Positions 29,161 through 38,153 of a stretch of DNA of 64,000 nt are shown piece by piece. The position numbers were made by a program, and so were the translations under genes. The notes under the pieces were generated by a model. That model was not told the DNA's origin, ran no database searches, and saw only the letters and a program-made list of their open reading frames with translations. Source of the stretch: Gammaproteobacteria bacterium (lineage in GTDB: Bacteria; Pseudomonadota; Gammaproteobacteria; GRL18); assembly GCA_026994225.1 (NCBI GenBank), contig JALWRI010000088.1, positions 101,395 through 165,394 of the forward strand, read 5' to 3'. Position 1 is the first letter of the stretch, and every line of letters begins with the position of its first letter.

Positions 29161-29196
29161 TCCCACCCCCAATTTGGGTGGGAGGTAGTTAATGGT
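29161..29196 (+). repeat. IS200/IS605-like right-end hairpin relic (copy C)
   Basis: TCCCACCC (29161-29168) and GGGTGGGA (29176-29183) form a perfect eight-base stem with a seven-base loop. It is followed by GGTAGTTAATGG, close to the GGTAGTTCACGG flank of copy D at 30577-30589. No transposase frame accompanies it. Confidence 0.45.
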
Positions 29197-29204
29197 TGTC
29201 AATA

Positions 29205-29236
29205 AGCTCTGAGCTAAAGACAGAGGGGTTTTTTGT
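29205..29236 (+). terminator. Weak intrinsic terminator after the lipoprotein gene
   Basis: A short CTCTG/CAGAG stem with a nine-base loop runs into GGGGTTTTTT. The stem is only five bases, so this is tentative. Confidence 0.3.
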
Positions 29237-29260
29237 CACTAGTGGGATAAAGTAAAAATT

Positions 29261-29485
29261 TTAATGTGCTTGTTGTTGCCATTGTTCAAGTTTTTGCTGT
29301 GCAAGTGTGGTTCTATAAACGGCATCTTGCACATATTGTTTCCATTGCTGCGAGTCATTTAAGGCATTATCTGGGGAAAAATTAAAATCCTCCGGTATAT
29401 CGTTTTGTTCTGGGACATAACCATCTTGATCGGCATATTTCTTTAATTCTTCGCTAAATATTCCAAATTTGCTAAAATGAAACAT
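29261..29485 (-). CDS. Small hypothetical acidic protein
   Basis: The protein has 74 residues, with no signal peptide or membrane segment. The first half is rich in Asp, Glu and Pro and the C-terminus is Gln-rich and helical (AQQKLEQWQQQAH). I do not recognise it. It is supported as a real gene by a strong AAGGAG site five bases before the ATG and codon use like its neighbours. It stands alone between a transposon-end relic and a divergent CheZ-like gene. Confidence 0.6.
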   Translation of the reverse strand: MFHFSKFGIFSEELKKYADQDGYVPEQNDIPEDFNFSPDNALNDSQQWKQYVQDAVYRTTLAQQKLEQWQQQAH

Positions 29486-29625
29486 AGTTACTCCTTATTA
29501 GGTTTTTGGGAACATACCCAATGTAAAATAATAGTGAGTTTTTTTTTAAAAACAATCTATTTAGGAATAAAAAATAAAATGTTATGATGGCATATTATTT
29601 GATAATAAAAATATTGGGATAAAGT

Positions 29626-30183
29626 ATGCAATATCAAAATAACGAGGCTTCTACTTCACATAACCCTGATTTAGGATGGAGTCAATTACGTGAAACCATT
29701 GTCATGTTGAAGTTAGCCATTGCACATATTGATTACTCTTTAACAGAAGGTGAGAGTTCAATTGACACTCTCACTCAATCCTTTACAGATATAGTACATA
29801 GTATGCAAGAGTTAGAAGCTAATACGGATGCACAAACTTCATTAGAAGACGTTGTGAATTTAATTCATCATGAAACAGATGCAATGCGGAATAAAGTACA
29901 AAATGCTATCATTGCTTTTCAATTTTATGATGCTTTGAGTCAACGTTTATCCCATGTTAGTCATAATTTAGATGCACTAGGACAATTAATTAATGATTCA
30001 GAACGCTTATATTCTCCTCGAGCCTGGCATACATTACAAAACGCCATACGAGAAAAATATACCATTGAATCAGATAAAAAAATGTTTGATGCAGTACTCA
30101 ATGGTATGAGTATTGATGAAGCGATACAGTCTATGCAACAGGTCAATGATACTGATGAGGAGAATGATATTGAATTTTTCTGA
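29626..30183 (+). CDS. CheZ-like helical protein (possible CheY-P phosphatase)
   Basis: All-helical cytoplasmic protein of 185 residues. Around residue 100 it reads AFQFYDALSQRL. This keeps the D-x-x-x-Q spacing (D102, Q106) of the CheZ active site (FQDLTGQ), where the Gln positions water for CheY-P hydrolysis. The C-terminus is acidic and ends in Phe-Phe, loosely like the CheZ tail peptide that binds CheY. CheZ itself is longer and is found with che genes, and none are in this window. The function is therefore inferred from a short motif. The stop is followed by a gap full of gene debris. Confidence 0.5.
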   Translation: MQYQNNEASTSHNPDLGWSQLRETIVMLKLAIAHIDYSLTEGESSIDTLTQSFTDIVHSMQELEANTDAQTSLEDVVNLIHHETDAMRNKVQNAIIAFQFYDALSQRLSHVSHNLDALGQLINDSERLYSPRAWHTLQNAIREKYTIESDKKMFDAVLNGMSIDEAIQSMQQVNDTDEENDIEFF

Positions 30184-30203
30184 TCGCTATATCACGCAAG
30201 GCA

Positions 30204-30329
30204 TTATTTTAATATCGCTTTAGCATGTTCCCAATCATAAGCACAATCTACTTCAATGCGTACTTTATGTAGTCTTTCTAAACCTTCTTGAAGGATACAG
30301 TCAGGAGACCTGTATTTGAATATTTACGC
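30204..30329 (-). pseudogene. C-terminal fragment of an unidentified minus-strand gene
   Basis: Reading the minus strand, an open segment ends with a TAA at 30204-30206 and encodes ...RSPDCILQEGLERLHKVRI and on to EVDCAYDWEHAKAILK. It looks like a genuine protein tail, but no start codon or upstream part exists before a stop near 30326. I do not recognise the family. It may be the 3' remnant of a gene broken by the neighbouring transposon-like material. Confidence 0.3.
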
Positions 30330-30488
30330 TCTAAAGCGTTCCTCAATGGGAAAACAAAGCGTAAAATTGCCATTCGAAAAAAAGCGGTACAGGCGGTGGA
30401 ACGACCGTCTTTAGATGGTAAAGGAGATGTAAGCCCGGAAAATCCGGCAACAACCGTTGATGCGTCAAACGAAAACAGAGTAACTTAA
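30288..30488 (+). pseudogene. Possible C-terminal remnant of a TnpB-like gene
   Basis: This is a frame of 66 codons with a basic first half (KTKRKIAIRKKAVQAVERPS) and a Ser/Thr/Asn-rich tail. It has no ribosome site and overlaps the minus-strand fragment at its 5' end. The call rests mainly on context. It ends inside a perfect hairpin and is followed within 100 bases by a right-end hairpin of IS200/IS605 type, the arrangement found at the 3' end of tnpB genes. The RuvC motifs of TnpB are not present in what remains. Confidence 0.3.
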
Positions 30489-30520
30489 TCACCCGGTATG
30501 GGTGATTAAGTTACTCTTTT
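30479..30520 (+). terminator. Perfect 16-bp hairpin with T-run
   Basis: AGTAACTTAATCACCC (30479-30494) is perfectly complementary to GGGTGATTAAGTTACT (30500-30515) across a five-base loop and is followed by CTTTT. It is the longest perfect inverted repeat I found in the window. It includes the stop of the tnpB-like remnant, consistent with an intrinsic terminator. Confidence 0.7.
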
Positions 30521-30540
30521 AGTAGGCTCGTTATGCCTGC

Positions 30541-30592
30541 AGGGGTGCGGCTCTTGAAGCCCGCTCCTTTAGGGGTGGGTAGTTCACGGTTG
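30541..30592 (+). repeat. IS200/IS605-like right end (copy D, best preserved)
   Basis: CTCTTGAAGCCCGCTCC, a TTTA loop and GGGGTGGG, then TAGTTCACGG, form the classical 'GAAGCCC...hairpin...GTAGTTCAC' right end of TnpB-bearing elements. In such elements this segment is the 3' end of the guide RNA. The stem (30560-30567 with 30572-30579) is complete if G-T pairs are allowed. The matching left end and tnpA were not found. Confidence 0.55.
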
Positions 30593-30703
30593 TGTTCAGT
30601 AACTATAACAGCTATAGAGGATTTACCTGAGAAATGAAGAAATAAGAGACAGTGTAAAAATTATATGAGGTAAAGGCAATATATAAAAAAGGGTACGTAA
30701 ATT

Positions 30704-31675
30704 ATGTTAAGTTACCATCAAAAAGCAATATTGTATCATCAGTTACAAAATATGGAGCAGGCGGGGCTTTCTGCAGAACAAGCATTTAGCGTATTATTAA
30801 ATGATGCAATATTTAGTAAAACTCGTATCAATAAACGTTTACAAAAATTGATAAGTTTAATAAAACGCGGGAAAGATATTGTTACAGCAGGAAAACAGGT
30901 TGAAATATTTAATGATTTTGATAGTGGTGTAATGAAACCATTAATGATGGCAGGGAAAACAGAAACAGCGTATCAATGTTTAGCTAAATATTATCAACTA
31001 AAAGGAGAAAGTCGGGATCAAATGAAGGCTAATTTAGTGTATCCTTTGGTCTTAGTTATTTTAGCCATTTTAATTATGCCCATCCCACAAATATTTTCAG
31101 GCACTATCAGTGTTTTGGAATATGTATGGACTGCCTTCTTACGTATCATCACGGTGTTGAGTGGTTTATATCTCTTATGGAATTATCCTTTGTGGAAAGA
31201 ACAACATACACAAATAAAATGGTTGGATAAGTTAATTTTGGCCATGCCAGGTTTATCGACTCGTACTATACGCCATAATCGGCAACGTTTTATAGAAATA
31301 CTCGGTTTGTTACTCGATGCAGGTTTAGCTATGGACGATGCCTATTTGCGAGCTATTGATACGTGTTCTAATAGTATTATTAAAAAAGATATTAAAAAAT
31401 ATATTATTGCTGTACGACAAGGAAAATCCCTGTATCAAGTAGTACAACAAAGTCCTTATTTGGCTGATCCTGGTTTGTTGCAATTATTACACACGGGGGA
31501 ACAATCTGGGCGTTTACCAGAAATGTTATTACATTATGCAAAGCATGAGCAAAAACAGATTACTCGTTCTATTCAAATTATGACTGAGTGGATTCCCCGT
31601 ATTGCTTATTTACTTATAGCATTAATGATTGCTAAAAATATCATTGAAACGGGATTACCGATGCCAGAACTCTAA
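30704..31675 (+). CDS. GspF/PilC-family inner-membrane platform protein, stand-alone
   Basis: The protein has 323 residues with the type II secretion/type IV pilus F-domain pattern. The N-terminal soluble helical domain reads QLQNMEQAGLSAEQAFSVLL. A pair of membrane segments follows near 107-130 and 140-165. A second F-domain (IEILGLLLDAGLAMDDAYLRAI ... LLQLLHTGEQSGRLPEML) precedes a final membrane helix. It is shorter than PilC (about 400) because the first domain is reduced. No pilB, pilD or secretin gene adjoins, so its partner machine lies elsewhere. The ATG has no strong ribosome site. Confidence 0.78.
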   Translation: MLSYHQKAILYHQLQNMEQAGLSAEQAFSVLLNDAIFSKTRINKRLQKLISLIKRGKDIVTAGKQVEIFNDFDSGVMKPLMMAGKTETAYQCLAKYYQLKGESRDQMKANLVYPLVLVILAILIMPIPQIFSGTISVLEYVWTAFLRIITVLSGLYLLWNYPLWKEQHTQIKWLDKLILAMPGLSTRTIRHNRQRFIEILGLLLDAGLAMDDAYLRAIDTCSNSIIKKDIKKYIIAVRQGKSLYQVVQQSPYLADPGLLQLLHTGEQSGRLPEMLLHYAKHEQKQITRSIQIMTEWIPRIAYLLIALMIAKNIIETGLPMPEL

Positions 31676-31770
31676 ACAATATCTCTGACAGGATATGGGG
31701 TTTTAGACAAAAGATCGCCAAATTGCACAAGATTTTATAAATTATATGAAAGTTAAGGAATAATAGAACT

Positions 31771-32781
31771 ATGACAGCACTTGATCCTATTAGAGCAGAA
31801 GATAAACGTGTTATTAATGGTAAGGCAGATATTAATCAACTTGCACCTTTTAAATATGATTGGGCATGGGAATTTTATCTGAATGCGAATAAGAATACTT
31901 GGTTTCCTACTGAAATATCTATGGGAGAAGATAAAGCCTGTTATGCTACTTTGAGTACGGCAGAAAAACATATTTATGATAATGTGTTTGCAACATTAAC
32001 CACCTCAGATGTAATGGCGATGCGGAATATTGGTATTGCTGTAATGGAAAAAATCACTGCTCCAGAAATTCAGGCATATATTGGGCGACAAATTTTTGAT
32101 GAGGTGGTACATACTCATACCTATCAGCATTGTATTGAAAATATAGGCCTGGAAGCGGGTGATATTTATAATCGTTATCGGGTTGTTCCTGAGATTTATG
32201 CCAAAATTAAAATGGCAGGTGATCGCATTGCCTATGCGTGTGAACATCGCCTAGACTTTGATAAACCGGAAGTGATTAAACAATTTTTGGTTTCTTATAT
32301 GTTTTTTGCCGGTATTTTTGAGGGAGTATGGTTTTATCATGGTTTTACGCCTATTTATGCTTTGCAACGTCAAAATAAAATGAAACGCACGGCAGAACAA
32401 TTACAATATATTCAACGGGATGAATCATTACATTTTCAATTTGGTATTAAGGTAATCAATACGATTGTTGCTGAAACGGGAATTAAACCTGAACAAGATG
32501 AAATTCATCAAATATTTAAGCAAGCTATGGATGTAGAAGAAAATTATATTCGTTATGTAATGCGTGAACCTATTTTAGGTTATAATATGCATTTACATAT
32601 GGAACAGGCAAAATATTTATGTAATCAACGTTTAGTTCAACTAGGATATCAACCACTTTATACAGGAGTAAAAAATATTTTGCCGTGGTTAGACGAGCAA
32701 ATTTTTATTAAAAAAGAAAAGAACTTTTTTGAAAATCGTGTCACAGAGTATCAAACTGGTGGTGCATTACAATGGGATTGA
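31771..32781 (+). CDS. nrdB: Ribonucleoside-diphosphate reductase beta subunit (class I)
   Basis: Provides the radical for reduction of ribonucleotides by NrdA. All metal ligands can be placed: D80 (TLTTSD), E111 and H114 (FDEVVH), E184 (GIFEGVWFY), and E218 and H221 (RDESLHFQFG). The radical Tyr is Y118 in HTHTYQH. It has 336 residues with an AAGGA ribosome site. nrdA is not next to it, which is unusual because the two are normally co-transcribed. A strong hairpin terminator follows. Confidence 0.94.
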   Translation: MTALDPIRAEDKRVINGKADINQLAPFKYDWAWEFYLNANKNTWFPTEISMGEDKACYATLSTAEKHIYDNVFATLTTSDVMAMRNIGIAVMEKITAPEIQAYIGRQIFDEVVHTHTYQHCIENIGLEAGDIYNRYRVVPEIYAKIKMAGDRIAYACEHRLDFDKPEVIKQFLVSYMFFAGIFEGVWFYHGFTPIYALQRQNKMKRTAEQLQYIQRDESLHFQFGIKVINTIVAETGIKPEQDEIHQIFKQAMDVEENYIRYVMREPILGYNMHLHMEQAKYLCNQRLVQLGYQPLYTGVKNILPWLDEQIFIKKEKNFFENRVTEYQTGGALQWD

Positions 32782-32882
32782 TGCTGAAAAAAAAAAGATA
32801 TCTTTTATACCTAATGCCTCCATACCAAGTAGTACACTGGTTGTTAATTCAGTCGGTTTTTAGGCGGTAAGTCAAGGAGATG

Positions 32883-32912
32883 AGAAAGAGGTAATGGCCT
32901 CTTTCTTTTTTG
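32883..32912 (+). terminator. Intrinsic terminator after nrdB
   Basis: AGAAAGAGG (32883-32891) pairs perfectly with CCTCTTTCT (32898-32906) over a six-base loop and continues into a T-rich run. It separates nrdB from the convergent transporter gene. Confidence 0.8.
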
Positions 32913-32925
32913 TTTTTTCTGTTGA

Positions 32926-34551
32926 TTAAAGATGGTAACGGAGTTGAAAGTGGATACCACTATCTTGTAAATCATTCTTGTTTTGTTCATATTGACGTAA
33001 CTGTTTAGCAAGATCAATATTAATAGAAAAAGCATTATTAATTGTCCAATGAATATTTATGCCAATACTGTATAAGTCTTTATTAGTCGCTTCCACATTA
33101 CGTTTATCCCATACTTTAGCATAATCAAAGAAAGGAGATAATTGCAGATGGTAGGGGAGGGAATAATGTAACATCATAGAACTGACGATACCATTATCAC
33201 CAATAAAGCTATTTTCTCTATACCCCCGAACAGTTTGTACACCGCCAATACTGATTTTATTACCAGGTAATAAGGTATCATTACTTACTTGTAATTGTAG
33301 AGTCATATCAAACTGTAGAGCTTGCCAGGGTAAATTTTGTAACCACTGAGCTTGAGTAATAAAATTACTAAAATGGGTATCTGCATGGGGATCATTCACA
33401 TTCGCATCAAACCAATCCAGACCTATATTCAAAGTAGTATGTAGTGCGAGTGATCGTTGACTGTTTTTTTGTTGCCATTGATGTTGTAATTGTAACAATG
33501 TTGATTTACTGACACCTTCTTCTACTCCAACAGAAAAAGAAAAGGGCCTATCAAGCAAGAAATTTTTATTTTGTTGATATTGAATACCCATCATAAAGTG
33601 TGCTTTAGTATTAAGCGTTTTATAATATAGATAATCAAGGTTTATTTGTGCTGTTAATGCCTGACTTTGTATATCTAAGTCTTTAAAATCATCATTAATG
33701 ATACTTGAGTAAGCGCCTGACCAGTATGTGCTGATATAAAGGCTATCAAAAGCAAGGGGATATTGATAATAAAGTGATACATCCCGTAATCCTTCACTCA
33801 CTCCAAAAGTGGTAGTTAAGGTATCTAAATGCTGTGTTATATTTTTGTGGGATGTGGTAAAGCCGAGGTATTCGGCTCCAATATTAGGAGAATGGTAATT
33901 ATTAATAAAAAATTGGCTATAAAAGGGTGATTTTTCCTGTATGGAAAGTTTTAATATACTTTTTCCAAGTACCTGTCCAGGAATTAATTGGGCATTGATT
34001 TGTTGTATGAGGTCTTGCTGTTGTAATAATTGTAAATCATATTGTAAACGATAAATATTTAAAATATGACGGTGTTGTTGGAGGGTATTTTCGATAAAAG
34101 TGGTAGGAATAAGATGGTTACCTTGCAGGATAAATTGACTTAATACTCCTTCTATAATGTTAAAATGGACACTATTATTATCAATCTTGTTTAAGATCAC
34201 ACCAGAATTAATAAAACCTTTTTCAATATAAAGATGTATTAATTTTTGTCGGAGTGAATGTAATTCATTGAGGGTAACGAAACGTTGTGAATAAGGACGA
34301 CAAATCTCAGCCAATGTTTTATCATTAATTACATTATTACCGCTAAAAATATATTGCTTTACCCAAATAACAGATACTTGTGATGTGTTATGAGGAGCTA
34401 GAGCCGGTAATTGCCAACGGGTATTGGTATCATGTTGGTGAGTATCTGCAAGAGTATTATGTGTATACGAATACAGTCCGGTGAACAGAAAAAATAAAAA
34501 TAATAAATAATGGAGTGTAAACATGGCAAGTAATAAGAATGAGCGTTGCAT
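32926..34551 (-). CDS. Two-partner secretion outer-membrane transporter, ShlB/FhaC/HecB family
   Basis: Outer-membrane beta-barrel that exports a TpsA partner protein. It has 541 residues and a signal peptide ending near LADTHQHD. Two POTRA-like domains lie at about 62-135 and 137-212. The barrel carries the conserved loop motif VRGYRENSFIGDNG (R442-G443-Y444) that plugs the pore, and the PFFDYAKVW strand motif. No TpsA exoprotein gene is adjacent, so this is an orphan transporter in this window. Gene direction is convergent with nrdB and divergent from gnd. Confidence 0.87.
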   Translation of the reverse strand: MQRSFLLLAMFTLHYLLFLFFLFTGLYSYTHNTLADTHQHDTNTRWQLPALAPHNTSQVSVIWVKQYIFSGNNVINDKTLAEICRPYSQRFVTLNELHSLRQKLIHLYIEKGFINSGVILNKIDNNSVHFNIIEGVLSQFILQGNHLIPTTFIENTLQQHRHILNIYRLQYDLQLLQQQDLIQQINAQLIPGQVLGKSILKLSIQEKSPFYSQFFINNYHSPNIGAEYLGFTTSHKNITQHLDTLTTTFGVSEGLRDVSLYYQYPLAFDSLYISTYWSGAYSSIINDDFKDLDIQSQALTAQINLDYLYYKTLNTKAHFMMGIQYQQNKNFLLDRPFSFSVGVEEGVSKSTLLQLQHQWQQKNSQRSLALHTTLNIGLDWFDANVNDPHADTHFSNFITQAQWLQNLPWQALQFDMTLQLQVSNDTLLPGNKISIGGVQTVRGYRENSFIGDNGIVSSMMLHYSLPYHLQLSPFFDYAKVWDKRNVEATNKDLYSIGINIHWTINNAFSINIDLAKQLRQYEQNKNDLQDSGIHFQLRYHL

Positions 34552-34770
34552 TGCTATTAGGAAAGGGGCAATATTTTTCTTTAGTGTTATACCCCCTTGT
34601 ACGCATTATACGCCAGAAAAATAATTAAATCCTTTACCATCTAATTCAAGATAACTAGAGGTGTATTGGGTTGGTCACTCGCTCTTAAAAAGCAGCACGA
34701 AATGCTATTCTTTAGATTGGAAAAGAGGTCAATGGTAGTAAATTAATCTATTAACTTAGTGAGGAAAATA

Positions 34771-36195
34771 ATGATGCAAGAGGCAGAAATAGGATTAATT
34801 GGTCTGGCAGTAATGGGGCAAAATCTCGCATTAAATATAGATGAAAAAGGCTTTTCTATTGCTGTATTTAATCGTACGGTCAGTAAAGTAGATGCGTTTA
34901 TGCAACAGGCAGGAAAAGATAGTCATATTATAGCTACACATTCTTTAACAACGTTGATAGAAACGCTTAAACCTCCCCGAAAACTCATTCTAATGGTAAA
35001 GGCAGGGGATGCAGTGGATCATTTATTAGAACAGCTTATACCGTTATTAAATGAAAATGATATTGTTATGGATGGAGGAAATTCCCTTTATACCGATACG
35101 AATAGACGTACACAATGGTTAGCAGAAAAAGGGATAAAGTATTTAGGCATAGGAATTTCTGGTGGGGAAGAGGGCGCACGTCATGGACCTGCGATTATGC
35201 CAGGAGGTAATAAACAAGCCTGGTTAGCTGTACAAGCTGTTTTACAGACGATTGCTGCACAAGTAGAAGGGAAAGCCTGTTGTGATTGGGTGGGTGAAGG
35301 AGGTGCCGGGCATTATGTCAAAATGGTACATAATGGTATTGAATATGGCGATATGCAATTAATTTGTGAAGCATATGATTTCTTACGTCATGGGATGCAA
35401 AAAGAGGTATCGGAAATACAAGCATTGTTTAGCCAATGGAATACGGGCGTATTAGATTCTTATTTGATGGAAATCAGTGCTGATATTTTAGCTGTAAAAG
35501 ATCATGATGGGACACCTTTAGTAGATAACATATTAGATAGCGCAGGACAAAAAGGGACAGGTAAATGGACAGCGATTGATGCAATGGAACAAGGTATTCC
35601 TTTAACTTTAATTTCTGAAGCTGTCTGTAGTCGTTTTATTTCTTCCTTAAAAGCACAGCGTATACATGCTCAAAAGGTATTACCCGTGGTTGTAGAGAGG
35701 TTTAATAAAGATCAATCTGAATATATACAGTATTTAGAAGATGCTTTATATGCAGCAAAGATTATTTCTTATGCACAAGGCTATATGCTAATGCAGCAAG
35801 CAAGCAATAGTTATCAATGGCAGTTAAATTATGCAGGTATTGCACAAATGTGGCGAGGAGGATGTATTATTCGTAGTCGCTTCCTCGATGACATTTATCA
35901 AGCGTATACCGATAACCCAAAATTGGAGCATTTACTGTTAGCCCCTTTTTTTGTACAAGCGATAGAAAAAGCACAAAAAGGGTGGCGTAAAGTGGTTGCT
36001 ATGGCAGCAGAAATAGGTATTCCCGTCCCTGCCCTGGGATCGGCATTGAGCTTTTATGATAGTTATCGCCAGTTACAGTTGCCGGCAAATTTATTACAAG
36101 CGCAACGGGATTATTTTGGCGCACATCAGTATGAACGGATAGATAAACCGAGAGGGGAATTTTTTCATACCAATTGGATGGAAAAAGGGGTATAA
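34771..36195 (+). CDS. gnd: 6-phosphogluconate dehydrogenase, decarboxylating
   Basis: Oxidises 6-phosphogluconate to ribulose 5-phosphate with formation of NADPH and CO2. The dinucleotide fold [13 protein letters not shown] is at the N-terminus. The substrate motif [16 protein letters not shown] and the catalytic segment [16 protein letters not shown] are intact. The length is about 474 residues. GAGGA at 34761 supports ATG 34771 (or 34774) over the GTG at 34759. It is directly followed, two bases later, by zwf. Confidence 0.95.
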   Translation: MMQEAEIGLIGLAVMGQNLALNIDEKGFSIAVFNRTVSKVDAFMQQAGKDSHIIATHSLTTLIETLKPPRKLILMVKAGDAVDHLLEQLIPLLNENDIVMDGGNSLYTDTNRRTQWLAEKGIKYLGIGISGGEEGARHGPAIMPGGNKQAWLAVQAVLQTIAAQVEGKACCDWVGEGGAGHYVKMVHNGIEYGDMQLICEAYDFLRHGMQKEVSEIQALFSQWNTGVLDSYLMEISADILAVKDHDGTPLVDNILDSAGQKGTGKWTAIDAMEQGIPLTLISEAVCSRFISSLKAQRIHAQKVLPVVVERFNKDQSEYIQYLEDALYAAKIISYAQGYMLMQQASNSYQWQLNYAGIAQMWRGGCIIRSRFLDDIYQAYTDNPKLEHLLLAPFFVQAIEKAQKGWRKVVAMAAEIGIPVPALGSALSFYDSYRQLQLPANLLQAQRDYFGAHQYERIDKPRGEFFHTNWMEKGV

Positions 36196-36197
36196 AT

Positions 36198-37667
36198 ATG
36201 GAAGATTGCACATTTATTATTTTTGGGGTAACAGGTAATTTAGCAAAAAATAAATTATTACCCGCATTGTATCACCTGGAACAGGCAGGGCGTTTAAGTA
36301 ATACCATGAAAATAGTGGGTTTTGGTCGTCGAGATTGGACAGATATACAATGGCATAATATGGTTACAGAACAATTAGAAGGTCAGATACGGGGAGGGGT
36401 GAATACACAAGTATTAGAACGATTTTTACAGCGTTTACATTTTATTAATGGTAATTGGCAGGAAAATGATACATTTACGACCTTAAAATTGGAAATAGAA
36501 AATAGTCAGATATATCCTCAAAATTTTATTTTTTATTTTGCAATACGTCCTTCTGATTATCGCCGAGTGATTAAAAATTTAGTAGCACAGGATTTACATA
36601 AAGAGGAACATGGCAAACGCCGTTTAGTGATTGAAAAACCTTTTGGGCATGATTTAGAAAGTTCGGAAGTATTAAATACCTTATTACATCGTTATTATTG
36701 TGAAGAACAAATCTACCGGATTGACCATTATCTTGGGAAAGGGATGGTACAAAATATTTTGGTATTCCGTTTTGCTAATACCCTGTTAGAACCTTTATGG
36801 AATCGTAATTATATTGATCATGTACAAATTACCCATGCAGAAACACGTGGTTTATCTGGACGTGCCTATTATTATGATGAAGCCGGAGAATTACGTGATA
36901 TGATTCAAAGCCACTTATTACAAGTATTAGCTTTAGTGGCAATGGAAGCCCCTGCAAATTTGGATGCCGATGCATTACGAGATGAAAAAGTAAAAGTCTT
37001 ACGTTCTATTCGGAAAATTAAAGCCAATATGGTAAATATGCATGCATTTCGGGCGCAATATGCACGAGGAGCAGTAGCAGGTGAAGTAGTAAGGGGATAT
37101 TTAGAAGAAGAGGGAGTAGCTAAAAATAGTACCACAGAAAGTTTTGCCGCATTAAAATTATATATTGATAATTGGCGTTGGAAAGGTGTGCCGTTTTATT
37201 TACGTAGTGGTAAGTGTTTAGCAGAAAAAAGTTCCATGATTAGTATTCGTTTTAAACAGCCCCCTCAACATTTATTTCGGGATACGCCCATAGAACAACT
37301 CAAACCTAACTGGATATTGCTCAAAATTCAGCCTGGTGAATGTGTACGTATGGAAATGCAAGTTAAACAAAGTGGTTTGGAAATGAAAACCTTAACGACG
37401 CAACTCGATGCCAGTTCCTGTAGCATGGGGGAATTAACTATAGATGCCTATGAAGCCTTGTTATTAGATGCTATAGATGGTGATCCGTCTTTGTTCTTGC
37501 GTTATGATGAAGTGGCATGGGCATGGAAAATTGTTGATCCTATTATGAAATGTTGGATGGCTGAACAAGATTATATTCATACCTATCCAGCAGGAAGTTG
37601 GGGGCCAGAAATTTCTTCTCGTTTATTTGATAAAAATGATCAATATTGGCGTGATACGATGGATTGA
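36198..37667 (+). CDS. zwf: Glucose-6-phosphate 1-dehydrogenase
   Basis: First enzyme of the oxidative pentose phosphate pathway, making NADPH. The coenzyme motif reads [17 protein letters not shown], where the usual GDLxxRKLxP has Asp replaced by Asn and a Lys-Asn in place of Arg-Arg/Lys. The active-site motif [14 protein letters not shown] is canonical. It has 489 residues from ATG 36198. A longer frame from 36174 lies inside gnd. The gnd-zwf pair places two steps of one pathway under common control. Confidence 0.94.
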   Translation: MEDCTFIIFGVTGNLAKNKLLPALYHLEQAGRLSNTMKIVGFGRRDWTDIQWHNMVTEQLEGQIRGGVNTQVLERFLQRLHFINGNWQENDTFTTLKLEIENSQIYPQNFIFYFAIRPSDYRRVIKNLVAQDLHKEEHGKRRLVIEKPFGHDLESSEVLNTLLHRYYCEEQIYRIDHYLGKGMVQNILVFRFANTLLEPLWNRNYIDHVQITHAETRGLSGRAYYYDEAGELRDMIQSHLLQVLALVAMEAPANLDADALRDEKVKVLRSIRKIKANMVNMHAFRAQYARGAVAGEVVRGYLEEEGVAKNSTTESFAALKLYIDNWRWKGVPFYLRSGKCLAEKSSMISIRFKQPPQHLFRDTPIEQLKPNWILLKIQPGECVRMEMQVKQSGLEMKTLTTQLDASSCSMGELTIDAYEALLLDAIDGDPSLFLRYDEVAWAWKIVDPIMKCWMAEQDYIHTYPAGSWGPEISSRLFDKNDQYWRDTMD

Positions 37668-37726
37668 TTATGCTTCTATATAATAAGCGGTTTTTATTGT
37701 AAAGCGTTTTGCAAATACGCTGGCAG

Positions 37727-37755
37727 TTGAGCCGTTACTTCATTCATGGCATAAT
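37727..37755 (+). promoter_or_regulatory. Sigma-70-type promoter for oadGAB
   Basis: TTGAGC (37727-37732, four of six consensus matches) and CATAAT (37750-37755, five of six) are exactly 17 bases apart. They lie 32 bases before the oadG start. The -10 box begins immediately after the final GG of a GC-neutral spacer. The transcription start is inferred to lie near 37762. Confidence 0.55.
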
Positions 37756-37786
37756 AGCCCGATTTTTTTATCATCTTGGACAACTT

Positions 37787-38041
37787 ATGGACATAATTAA
37801 TCAATTGAGTTTTGGCATTGAATTAATGCTCGTTGGTATGGGAACGGTATTTGTTTTTTTAGTCTTGTTAGTTTTTTCTATATTAGGTATGACTAAGGTT
37901 ATATCAAAAGTATCAAAGGATGTATCACTGCCTGGTGGTTCTCATGCTGAAATAGATACTGGCAAAAATAATGAATTATCAAAAGAGTTAATTACCGTTA
38001 TTAGCTCTGCGGTATATCATTATCATCATAAATCACCTTGA
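37787..38041 (+). CDS. oadG: Oxaloacetate decarboxylase gamma subunit
   Basis: Small membrane-anchor subunit of the Na+-pumping oxaloacetate decarboxylase, 84 residues. One transmembrane helix (LMLVGMGTVFVFLVLLVFSILG) carries the family's GMGxVFxFL pattern, and the tail is hydrophilic and His-rich at its end (YHYHHK). The start at 37787 is chosen because the family begins just before the helix. The frame open from 37709 would add 26 unlikely residues. The order oadG-oadA-oadB is the standard operon. Confidence 0.88.
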   Translation: MDIINQLSFGIELMLVGMGTVFVFLVLLVFSILGMTKVISKVSKDVSLPGGSHAEIDTGKNNELSKELITVISSAVYHYHHKSP

Positions 38042-38153
38042 TGTTCTATCAGGGGTTCTTCGCTGTCTTTTATGTATTTTTTTTCAGATCACTGTGTGGT
38101 TGTACGTTAAAAATTTAATAATTTTAATAAATTAATGTGGAGATTATGCTCTT

